From Gymnopilus junonius (lineage: Eukaryota; Basidiomycota; Agaricomycetes; Agaricales; Galerinaceae), in NCBI GenBank assembly GCA_015501075.1, contig JADNYJ010000002.1:496001-560000 (forward strand): 64,000 bases of DNA, in the 5' to 3' direction. The notes under the pieces were generated by a model. The model did no database searches. It was not told where the DNA came from and saw only the letters and a program-made list of their open reading frames with translations. A program made the translations under genes and the position numbers. Below, piece after piece: positions 20,554-29,599 of the stretch. Within the stretch, counting starts at the first letter, position 1; every line of letters starts with the position of its first letter.

Positions 20554-21164
20554 ATGCCACCTCCACCCGCAAGCTTTGGAGAAGGGCCTTCTATCTGGCA
20601 AAAAAGTGCGTTAATATCCAGTTATTCAACCGTATTTTATTTTGATTTCCTCTGTTCACAGTGAAGTAAGCTGTGGATTTGCAGTTCGTGTATTTGACTC
20701 TCACATATTGCTTTCGTGTTGAAGGATGGGTGCCGTCATGGGTGGTGGTGTTGGGCTTACCATAGGCTTCATTTTCGGCTCCTGGAGTATAATCAGGTTA
20801 GTTTCACCTGTGTAGAACGCCGAAAAAATTATTTGAACACATCCACTTTGGAACCAGGGGAGGAGCAGGACCGCGAGGTGCATTATCTACACTGTCTCAA
20901 TATATGCTCAGTAGTGCCGCGACATTCTCTTTTTTCCTTGCGATAGGATCGGTGAGCTTACATTATTATCATTTCCTGAAGACGCTTGTCCTCACTCAAC
21001 TCGCCAAGGTCATTCGTAGTGATGCTATTCCTGCTCAGTTTCAAGCAGCTCAGCTGCAACTTGCGTCACCAGTTTACGCTGTTCATTCCCGAGCTGAAGG
21101 ACTCCAGGTCATGAAGGCAAGATGGGAGGCCGAGCGAAGAAGGCTAGCTTCAAATAAGGAGTAA
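20554..21164 (+). CDS. MGR2: Mitochondrial TIM23 subunit MGR2/ROMO1
   Basis: Small inner-membrane protein that gates lateral sorting at the TIM23 translocase. Exons 20554-20605, 20662-20665, 20725-20796, 20858-20951 and 21009-21164 give 125 aa. Family core: WQKMKMGAVMGGGVGLTIGF, then FGSWSIIRGGAGPRG and a second hydrophobic helix FSFFLAIGS. The second exon is only four nucleotides (TGAA), flanked by GT-AG introns. It completes Met and starts Lys of the conserved KxKMG sequence. The protein continues about 50 residues past the second helix (RSDAIPAQFQAAQLQLASPV and onward), a C-terminal extension absent from the ~80-aa animal ROMO1. Confidence 0.9.
20662..20665 (+). other. 4-nt micro-exon
   Basis: TGAA sits between introns 20606-20661 and 20666-20724, both with GT..AG ends (donor GTAAGC downstream). 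Including it gives the MGR2 core K-M-K-M-G in frame; skipping it gives a frameshift. Confidence 0.75.
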
Positions 21165-21628
21165 TAGTCAAAGGTTGACTACTGCATCAACCGTCATGCA
21201 CAAATCCAGTGATTGCTGTACTTCAGGATGCACTGCAGGCCCTAACTATCGATTTTGTTCTTGCATGGTATAAATGCGAATCCAGCGATCTGGCAAGAAG
21301 CATTATAATTACGGAACTAGCTTAAATAACAAACTTACTCAGATATGCCTGGTCTGTAGTCCTTTGTAGTCAATATTTCAAGAGAAGCACCTCTTACTAT
21401 GAGCAACTCGACCGTTTATTGCATTTTTAAGTCAAAAGGTGCCGATGATCGTTCAGTAGATTTTACGTTCAAGTTGCAGAACGAAATTTTCGCGCAAAAT
21501 GGATAATCCAGGTCAGCAGGAAATCAAAATTACAAGTCGCCCATCTAGCATGCAACGAAAGCACAACACAAGAGTACTAGACATAAATTAACATCATAGC
21601 CTTATTATCACGAACAATCATCCATCAC
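21165..21628. other. Intergenic between convergent genes
   Basis: Holds the 3' flanks of MGR2 and the downstream minus-strand secreted-protein gene. Nothing else recognised. Confidence 0.5.
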
Positions 21629-23223
21629 TCAGAAGAACGCGCGAGCATGCGATCTGCCGCGATTCTGCTGCTGCTGGTTTCCGCCCTTCTGTTGTTGCTG
21701 TTGGTTGCCGCCCTTCTGCTGTTGCTGGTTGCCGCCCTTCTGCTGTTGCTTACCAGTGGCAGCAGTGGCAGTAGCGGCCGCAGCGGAAGACGAAGCAGCG
21801 ACATCAGCAACGGAAGACGAGGAGGCGGCGGCAGTGGCAGTGGCAGCCGCAGCGGAAGATGAAGCAGCGACATTAGCAGCGGAAGACGCGGCGGCAGTGG
21901 AGTTGCTACCTGAAGCCGACACGGTGAACTAAACCCCGGACCATCAGCAATGGAAAGACAAGCATAGGGAGAATACAATACGCACGTAGACAGCATCATC
22001 AAGAGAGCCGTGTTGAGCGATCGGAACGAGGACAGGTTGATGGTTAGCAGCAGTGTTGATGGAGGAGACCTTGTAGAAACCAGCAGGAAGACCGCTGGTG
22101 ACATCAGCAGTCAGGACGCCATTGACGGCAGCAGCATTCAAACCCTTGAAGAAGGCGAACTTCTTCGGGTCAGTGGGGGTCGTCTGATCTAGTGCGGAAA
22201 GTTGCTCGACAACGACGTGTGAGTGACCAACAATCTGGCCTTGGCCGTTCAACTGCTGAGGAGCAGCGAAGTAGTTCTCCTCCGCATTGACGAAGTTACC
22301 GGTCTCGAAGTTGGCTACAGCCATCGTGATAGTGAAAGGGGTGTTCTCCTGGAGAGTATCGCCGTTCTTGGGAACTTGGAACTTGGCAGATGGCATGTTG
22401 TCGGTTGAGGGGATGGAGCCCATGGGAGCAGGATTGCAAGAGCCAGTTGTGATCTGCTTGCCATTGGTAATGGGGAGGTTGGGCACCGTCAAGCAGAAGT
22501 TGATGAAGTTGTTTGACGACGTCAGCGAAGCAACCTGACCAGCTGTTGGGACATCTATAAGAGAAGGAGAACACGAATAGGTATTCATTCAATCTTTGAT
22601 ATCTACCAGTGAAAGGCTTACCTTGCCCGTCATTCTCGAATCCGGTGGCGACGACATTCGGGTCAAGGGCTGAGAAGTGAATTAGAAAAAAATGTATTCA
22701 ATAGAAAGAACCTTGAACATACTCAAAGACGACTGGGCGTCGCCGCTGTTGGCAGACGCAGTGCTGGAGGCCGAAGCAGCGGCAGCGGTCGAACTGGCGT
22801 CAGTAGCAGCGGCGGCGGCGGCGGAGCTGGCGGCGGTGGCAGCAGCAGTAGAGCTAGCGGCAGCGCCCTAGAATCAAGCGGTTAGGAAAAGGTAAATAAA
22901 AATAAAAATAAAGTACTAACATTGTTGTTGTTGTTCTGACCCGTACCGTTGGTGGCGTTGCCCTTGTTGTTGTTGTTGTTCTGGTTCCCCTTGTTGGTGT
23001 TGGTATTTTGGTTGCCGCGACCGTTGTTGGCGTTGTTGATATTCCTACCACCTTGGTTGGAGTTTTGTCCGTTCCTTCCGCCGAATCCTTGACCGAAAAA
23101 ACCGTTGTTGTTTCCAAAACCTCCACGGTTGCCACCAGCGAGGTTGTTTTGCTGCAAGTTCTGGTTTGCAGCGGAAACGGAGAGCGCGAGGGAGATGGTG
23201 GCAAGAAGGGAGAAGGTCTTCAT
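21629..23223 (-). CDS. Secreted protein, Asn/Gly/Gln-rich paralogue of the gene at 25683
   Basis: Exons 23223-22921, 22867-22723, 22669-22622, 22554-21986 and 21928-21629 give 454 aa. Signal peptide (FSLLATISLALSVSA), an Asn/Gly-rich stretch, an Ala/Ser linker, then the family core from NNFINFC through GSCNPAPMGSIPS, GNFVNAEENYFAAPQQLNG, GHSHVVVEQL, KKFAFFKGLNAAAV, LPAGFYKVSSINTAANHQPV and IAQHGSLDDAVYF. The tail repeats Ala/Ser and KGGNQQQQ units. Homologues in mushroom genomes are often labelled 'ribosomal protein S17', which the sequence does not support: it is extracellular and shares no ribosomal motif. Biochemical role unknown; a cell-wall-associated protein is likely. It lacks the Cys-rich module of its paralogue. 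Confidence 0.85.
21640..21915 (-). repeat. Imperfect tandem repeats in the coding sequence
   Basis: Two copies of a block encoding VAASSSAAAATATA, about 65-70 nt each, are followed by three KGGNQQQQ-like units at the C-terminus. Such low-complexity DNA is prone to length change. Confidence 0.6.
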
Positions 23224-23994
23224 GGTGACTTGTTTGAAAGTTGAAAATAAAAGAAAGTAGAATGCACCAGGGGAAACTGCAGGACTAGCCGCAAAAACGA
23301 TACCTGATCGTAAAGAGTGGAAAGACGAAAGGAAGGAAGATGAACGAAGGACAGAAACGTGGGATGTCAAAATTTAATGACGGCCTCTTAAATACCTGGA
23401 CCCATTGCGACTGCCACGGCTATTTTTAGTCCATATATAAATAGCATTGTGTATTTTCACTCTACCTATTCTTGCCCTCTGTATCCTTGCAACGGTCATC
23501 TTCATCACCACCCTGTATCAATACGGACCTCAGAGAATGTCAGCGCCGGTTGTGGCACACTGGCACTTTTCTGATGTTTGTGCCTCATGGCCAGCTGGTC
23601 AAATCAATAACAATTCATTTTCATGCCATTGGATACATGCCGCTCACCCCACATTGGCTATTATTAATAGACCGGCAGTGTCTCCCTGGCAATCGTTGTG
23701 CCATCGTTTCTAAACCATACCTCACAAGCAATCTTCCCTTACTGGCGATCCCAAAGATGCTCGCTGATTCACAACTCTGCATATTTTGCACTCTTGAGAT
23801 ACACTCAGTACTACAGCTATCCTTCCATTGCAATACTTACCGTATCACAGTCCGATAACATTTTTCAGGACTATTTATGTCCCTCACTGATACCATCTTC
23901 GATCATCGCGACACTCCCATGTCGGCACTCCCCGACCTTGATTTCTTCCCTTCCTTTGCTCGAAAGTATCCACAATAATTAGCATCCGAAAGCG
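23224..23994. other. Divergent intergenic region
   Basis: Separates the minus-strand secreted protein from the phosphatase gene. A TATTTAAG-like element lies on the minus strand about 165 bp before the secreted protein's start. TATATAAATA occurs near 23434 on the plus strand, but no gene starts at a suitable distance from it. No reading frame with conserved features. Confidence 0.4.
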
Positions 23995-25155
23995 ATGGCC
24001 GAATCCAATACGACTGTTACGGTAGATGCTGTGTGTCTCCCCTGTTCTTGCGGTCTTGTCGTGTTGGGATCCTGACGATCATGATGCTAACAGGTCCTCT
24101 TTGACATGGATGGGTAAGTTGCACATTATGTACTCACATACGTGATCGGAACCCTTCCGAAATTTCTCGCTCGATTCCTCTTTGTCAATACACCATTGAC
24201 GTTCTTGTTGTTCAGAACGCTAATAGATTCCACACCTGGTGTTCTCAAAGCCTGGTACACTTTCAGCAATGACTATAACCTCGGCGATTCAGGATCGATA
24301 GCCCATGCAACCCATGGTCGTAGGTTATATGACACCCTGAAAGAATATTGCGGCCTGGTTGAGGAAGACCATCTTCTTGTTAGAGAATCTTGACTTCTAG
24401 AAAAATTCGTTTGTAGGGCGTTGACGTAATGCGCGTAGAAAGAAATCGATCGTTTCGAGGATGAAGTTATCCAAGGAGGTCCAATGGCCTTGCCGGGTGC
24501 AGTTGATATGGTTTCCAAAGTTCGTCAATTCTTTCGAGATTAGCGTGCATGGTCTGTTGAAGCCCTGGGGCAGCTAGCTTCGCATCCATCAAGCAAGAGC
24601 AAGTGGACAATCGTTACCTCAGGTAAGGTCAATTCACGTGTGCTCCGAGTCCCTAATACTGACCGCCACGATCTCTTTGCACGTAGCATCTAACAAATAT
24701 GCCCCTCGAGCATTAGAGAGCGCTGGCGTTCCCCTGCCGTCTATCGGAATTATCACCGCAAATGATGTTTCTCAAGGCAAACCACATCCTGCCCCTTACC
24801 TTGCTGGGGCTCTGAAATGCTCGATCAAACCCAACAATTGTCACTTTTTTTCCCTTTGTTCTTTGAATACTACGGTCTTTAACAATTTGTTTTTTTATCA
24901 GGTTTGGTTGTTGAGGATGCGATTTCTGGATTGAAAGCTGGGCATGCAGCAGGGTGCCGAACGCTTGCTGTTTGTACTTCCACTGCTCGAAGCACCATTA
25001 TCGAGTCAGGTACAAACCCAGATTTTATCGTCAGTGACCTCACAAAGTAAGCTTACATCCAGAATTGGTTTACCAGCATCTGAGGAATGTTTTGCCTTAG
25101 GGTCACAATCGATATAGTAGACGGAAGAATCCAGCTCACCCTCGACCAGAGCTAA
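23995..25155 (+). CDS. GPP1-like: HAD-family glycerol/sugar-phosphate phosphatase
   Basis: Exons 23995-24030, 24094-24113, 24216-24378, 24439-24501, 24544-24622, 24687-24839, 24902-25046 and 25101-25155 give 237 aa. HAD motif I is VLFDMDGTLIDSTPG (nucleophile Asp and Asp+2), motif II TSASNKYAPRAL (Ser/Thr), then the Lys of GKPHPAPYL and motif IV VVEDAISGLKAG. Length and cap position match the Gpp1/2-Dog1/2 group, which makes glycerol for osmotic balance or detoxifies 2-deoxyglucose phosphate. Substrate cannot be decided here. The intron at 24502-24543 has several possible donors; the in-frame TAG at 24541 shows that something must be spliced out. Confidence 0.88.
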
Positions 25156-25682
25156 ATACGTCGTAAGGATGTACATTTTTAGAGCTGCTTCGCCCACTTA
25201 GATGTCGAGGTACGTGCAATTGCAATTATATAAAGTATACTACTTATTAAGCCCTTGGTAATAGGCTTAGAGTAATCAACAATTTGGAATGGAAACATTT
25301 TAGAACGTGCCTATCTCTAGACTCGAGTTTTCCTGCAAGAAACTAGTATGGATTTCAGTCCGCTTTTCTACACAAACAAGAGCAGGGTTTGAATACAATC
25401 TGACTGCAATCTGGTTTAAATCTAAATTTAGAAGCATCATGGCCCATCTTCTCATGAAGCCCACTATTGTACTGCTCGAGGGGAACAATGCCGACTTTGA
25501 ACGAGGCCCAAACACCGTGGCGATTAGTGCTACTTCATTGTCCGGTGCCACTGGAGAACTTTTATAAGGGCTTGTGTTCGTTCAATTTTCCGACTTTGCC
25601 ATCTCTTTTCATTTCATCTTCAACGACCCGGTGTCATTCTTGCCATTCTCAAGTTTACATTCCTTTATTTTGTTTGTCCATC
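25156..25682. promoter_or_regulatory. Intergenic with TATA box of the CBM-type secreted protein
   Basis: TTTTATAAGG at about 25559-25568 sits about 115 bp upstream of the start codon at 25683, followed by a pyrimidine-rich leader. This is a good core promoter candidate. The rest has no other feature. Confidence 0.5.
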
Positions 25683-27189
25683 ATGCAGATAATGTTCGTT
25701 ACTGTGGGTCTCGCATTGGCAGCCTCTGCACTTTCATTGCAGCAAACCAGAGGAGGAAGACGGGCGACAGGATTCGCCCTTCAGAATGGTGAAGATGCGA
25801 TCAGTCTCAAGTGCGCTTTGCACACCGTTTCAATCAATATAGCTCTAACATCAATCTGCTCCCTAGCCAAAAATTCAAGACTCTCAACACCAACTCCCTT
25901 TGCACTGAGGGCGAGAACGCCTGCGTCAATGACCAATTTGCTCAATGCGTGGGGGGAAAATTCGTACTTGAAGGATGCGGTGCTGGAGCAATGTAAGGTG
26001 TCCAAAAGATATTGATTCCTTGTCCTTTATACATTCTTATCTTTGCCAGCTGTGCTGCTCTTCCGCTGGTCAATTCACCGGGAACGAGCATCACTTGCAC
26101 CACGGAGGCTGATCTGGCTCAACGAATTGCAGCGGTATGTTCTACCTTTGCCGACTTGATTAATCTCTCATGTGGACTGGTGTCACAGACAGGAGCCCAA
26201 ACAAACTCTACAACCCAGATGCCTAGCACTACTACGTCCGCTGCGACCGGCTCTGCCTCCACTACCATTAAGGTACGCGGTTCTCTCTTACGTTGATTAT
26301 TTGCTTTACCGATCGTTTCAAATCAGGGAAAACAGGGCGGAAATAACAATGGAAATGACAATGGGGATAACTCCCAGACATCATTGAGTATAATAATTCT
26401 ACTCCCTGAAGGTTACTTGGTCTTGACAGTGACGTTTAGCGCTTAACCCGGACGTGATTGCTCCCGGCTTTGCCAACAACGGACAAGATGTTCCTGCAGC
26501 TGGTGGGATTTACTATCCCAAGAAATTCATATGTGCTTGATGCTTAACTTTATATAGGACAAATTCCTTCTTTGACGTCAACAAACAACTTCATCAATTT
26601 CTGCAAATCAGTGAATCTGCCTCTTACCAACGGGGCCCAGGTTGTCAATGGATCATGCAACCCAGCGCCGATGGGTGTCATTCCTGCCAAAGCCAAGATG
26701 CCCTCCTCCAAGTTTGTTTTTCCTAAGAATGGGGCCACTATTGCGGCGAATAAAACGTTCACCATTAAGATGGCTATCAGGAATCTTGCGACAGGAAACT
26801 TTGTCAACGCAGATGAAAACTACTTTTCCGCTCCTCAACAATTGAATGGTCATGGACTCATCCTTGGTCATTCCCATGTTGTTATTGAGGAATTAGATGC
26901 TCTTAATCAAACCACACCAAGTGATCCTACAGTTTTCGCGTTCTTCAAAGGGTTGAATGCTGCAGCTCAAGATGGAAGTTTGACAGCTGATGTTGACAAA
27001 GGCTTGCCCGCAGGCTTCTATAAACTCTCTTCCATCAACACTGCATCCAACCATCAACCAGTGTTAGCGCCAGTGGCTCAACACGGCTCTCTTGACGATG
27101 CTGTTTACGTGAGTTATTCCTTCTGTTGCAATCTGCCAAAGTCGTTGATTATATACATACTTTACTGTCTCCAGTTCACAGTCGCTTAA
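25683..27189 (+). CDS. Secreted protein with Cys-rich CBM19-like module, paralogue of 21629-23223
   Basis: Exons 25683-25810, 25867-25992, 26050-26134, 26189-26272, 26327-26387, 26440-26502, 26558-27108 and 27175-27189 give 370 aa. After a signal peptide comes a Cys-rich unit: CTEGENACVNDQFAQCVGGK, GCGAG, CAALPLVNSPGTSITC. This resembles fungal family-19 chitin-binding modules (recognition by eye). A Thr/Ser linker and a short Gly/Asn stretch lead to the same core as the other paralogue: NNFINFC, GSCNPAPMGVIPA, GNFVNADENYFSAPQQLNG, GHSHVVIEEL, VFAFFKGLNAAAQ, LPAGFYKLSSINTASNHQPV, VAQHGSLDDAVYF. It stops four codons after the last intron, so it lacks the paralogue's repeat tail. Probably cell-wall associated. 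Confidence 0.85.
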
Positions 27190-27382
27190 CTTAGGATCAC
27201 AGATTTTTGCGTACACGGCTTCCATAAAATTTGTACTTACATGTATTATTTAATATGGCACTCCTTTCTTGCATCAAGCGCGTTCGAAGATCACCAGAGA
27301 CTTGATTTGCAAAATAACAGATTTACGATAGCAATCGATGAGTCTCAAGAAAAGTGAGGTAAATGACTTAAGGTCGTCAAGT

Positions 27383-28259
27383 TTATTTGGGTGGCTCGGC
27401 ATCCTCGAGAGGAGGAGGGCCATCATCATCAGAGTCATCCTCCTCAGCCGCTCCTGATGGTCCTGCATTAGCACCGCCGAAGTCAGGCATGCCTCCACCT
27501 CCAGCTCCACCCATTTGAGCCATCATCTGCAAATGAATTAAGAATCGAAGTGCAAGACGCAGTCAAAAAATTCGCTACCTTTTCGAAGTCCATGCCTCCC
27601 ATACCGCCCATGCCTCCCATACCGCCCATGCCTCCCATGCCTCCCATGCCGCCCATGTCCCCCATACCTCCCATGTCCATGTCATCAGGAACATCATCAA
27701 CAACATCTGCCTGCTCATCTTCATCAACCCATTTGCTGAAGTCAGTTTTGATGAAAGCATTTTTGGCTTTGTCCTTAGTTAGCCTTGGCCAATACTCGGA
27801 CGCCTTGTTCTTTTTGCGGATGATCAAGTTCAAAGATCGGGAGTTCAACCTTTTTGTAGATTTCTGCGTTGTTCAATGATACTTTAATACGTGTCCTTCT
27901 CCCACACAAACGCACTAGGACACTTACGTCAGGTTCAACTTGATCATAAAATTGGAGATCAAAGGAATATTCCTTGTCGTGACTAAAATCATGAGAGACG
28001 CGTCGAGAGATCGATGGTAAAGAACATACGCTGTCTTGGCTTCAAAAGAGAGAGCTGTCGGAGTAAGGTTGAACTTGAGAGAGGATTCAACGATGTCTGG
28101 CAGATTCACAGTGACAAAAAGGATGTTCTGCAAAGACGCGAGAGCGCGACGCGCGTGTCAGTGGGAATACGGGTGATCGAATAAAAGGATAAAAGAGACC
28201 TTCTCTTCATCGGAATCAGAGCTCCTCTGAGCCCAGAGTACTTCAGGGTGTTGAACCAT
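27383..28259 (-). CDS. SBA1: Hsp90 co-chaperone p23/Sba1
   Basis: Stabilises the closed, ATP-bound Hsp90 dimer. Exons 28259-28200, 28127-28030, 27972-27928, 27863-27579 and 27526-27383. The CS fold starts HPEVLWAQRSSDSDEEKN, followed by ILFVTVNLPDIVES, YSFDLQFYDQVEPDKS and LNLIIRKKNK; the p23 signature WPRLTKDKAKNAFIKTDFSK is complete. The tail is acidic with a GGM repeat and ends in Asp/Glu/Pro. Splicing of exons 2 and 3 is one base short (ACAGC before the GT; a second G would restore T-A-E-Y-S). With it, 210 aa. Confidence 0.93.
27592..27670 (-). repeat. GGM tripeptide repeat in SBA1
   Basis: A 9-nt unit with small variations (complement of CATGCCTCC/CATACCGCC) encodes about eight GGM or GDM units. 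Gly/Met-rich tails are known in fungal p23 and Hsp40 proteins. Confidence 0.7.
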
Positions 28260-28582
28260 CGCGTCGATATGATTGTGAGATGCGATGAGGAGAAGTTTAA
28301 GAGAGCGCCTGAAGCTTTGCCGTAGAAGCCTCCAGAAAGTTCGGACCATTTTGGGAAGTCGCCGGCGGCAAGATGCCCGTCTCCGGGCCGACGAATCGGC
28401 ATGCCTCCACGACTTGGACCTGGACTTTGGACTTGCAGCTATGTGGTGCGTACAAGCTGCTCTCTCGTTTGTGGCTTTGCTCACTGTCCCATAGGTGCAC
28501 ACGATGGTTTCTCCCTCTTCTCCTGCTGCCCCTGCCCACCGCCCCTCCTTTCTTCCTTGTTTTGTTCCTCTTTTCCCTTACA
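28260..28582. promoter_or_regulatory. Divergent intergenic with polypyrimidine tract
   Basis: Shared upstream region of SBA1 and the unknown protein at 28583. A long C/T-rich tract (about 28500-28580) ends just before the plus-strand start codon, typical of fungal promoters and 5' leaders. Confidence 0.4.
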
Positions 28583-29267
28583 ATGCATGCAAAGCCATGG
28601 TTTGTCGAGTAACTGTCTCGTCTCTTCCTTTCCATATTGACATTGTCTCCCTAGTTTCTACTGCATTGTACTCCTCACCACTCTCTTTATCTCTTCATGT
28701 TACTGGCAGCCTTTCCCTATCGACAGTCCGCTCACTAGTCCCTGGTCCCCGAATGTAACCACTTTTGCAGAGGCTCTCAATGCCACCCTCAAGTCCAATC
28801 ACTCCGTATCCTTACCGACAGTCATGCATGCCGTGGATCGCTGCTGGTGTGACTTGTCCTCGGAGGGCTTCTTTGAGCCCTTCAACGTTTCGCACTGGGA
28901 ATACCTTAGCGTCAAACGCCTGAGCCTTCAATTGGAGCGGCAGAAAGACAACTCTACCCTCGAAAGGGGTGATGGGAGAAATGCTACGCCAGGAGCTGAC
29001 CTGGCAGTTAATGCGATGCACGCCTTCCCACCATCTCCTGAATCGATCCCGTACCCCAGAACACAGTTTTGGTGGCTCCGAAACCCTTTCTCATCACGAC
29101 CATCGTATTTCGGTAAAGCCTTGCCCACGCCCGCCATGAACTCTTATGGACTTGGAAATATGCAAGCGAGCTCTCATGTCTCGTCAGATGTGCTGCCTCT
29201 CCTGCGAAAGGACTATGATTTACGGCCGTATGGGCTCGGCATTACAGTCGACTTTGCTTGGTCCTGA
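28583..29267 (+). CDS. Uncharacterised type II membrane or secreted glycoprotein
   Basis: Exon 1 (28583-28608, M-H-A-K-P-W-F-V) and exon 2 (from 28655) join over a 46-nt intron. The join creates a hydrophobic segment FYCIVLLTTLFISS near residues 10-23, a signal anchor or uncleaved signal peptide. The remainder has several N-glycosylation sequons (NVT, NAT, NHS, NVS, NST), a CWC motif, and aromatic blocks such as EGFFEPFNVSHWE and TQFWWLRNPFSSRPSYFGK. It ends YGLGITVDFAWS, about 212 aa. I do not recognise the family. It could be truncated by a frame error near the end. Confidence 0.6.
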
Positions 29268-29599
29268 TTTCCCCCATGTTCATGGTGCGTTGACAGGATC
29301 AAAGGTTCTGTCAACCTCAACCAGAACATTTAATCGAAACACGAGAACTTCTGCAAGGTGAAGGTCATTTTAAGTAACTGAAGCAAGGTAATGAGTCGGG
29401 CTTCAAGGATATGTACGAATAGAATACTTTTTGTAGCATTTGTAGCTATCGTGGGATTACACGCCATAATTGGTAACGCGGAGACTATGTTGGTGCAGTG
29501 CGCCTGAGACGTCAGAAACCGGCTCCAGCAAAATTTAGAACTACAACCTGCAACTCATTCTGTGTTTCCTCTCCTGGTGCATCTTCTGTGCCCATAGCT
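29268..29599. other. Intergenic: upstream of MDV1-like gene
   Basis: No conserved frame or repeat was recognised. It holds the 5' region of the MDV1-like gene, whose start codon is uncertain. Confidence 0.4.

Noticed and set aside
21625..22104. Pro/Leu- and Ser-rich open frames on both strands at the repeat tail
   Set aside because: They are alternative frames of the Ala/Ser and Gln repeat of the secreted protein.
22920..23100. GTT/AAC microsatellite, considered as a CRISPR-like or satellite array
   Set aside because: It encodes Asn runs of the secreted protein, and there are no unique spacers.
24520..24543. 24-nt intron in the phosphatase gene
   Set aside because: A 42-nt intron with the same acceptor fits equally well and is closer to known fungal minima.
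27592..27670. Tandem 9-mers, considered as a regulatory satellite
   Set aside because: They are the coding GGM repeat of p23.
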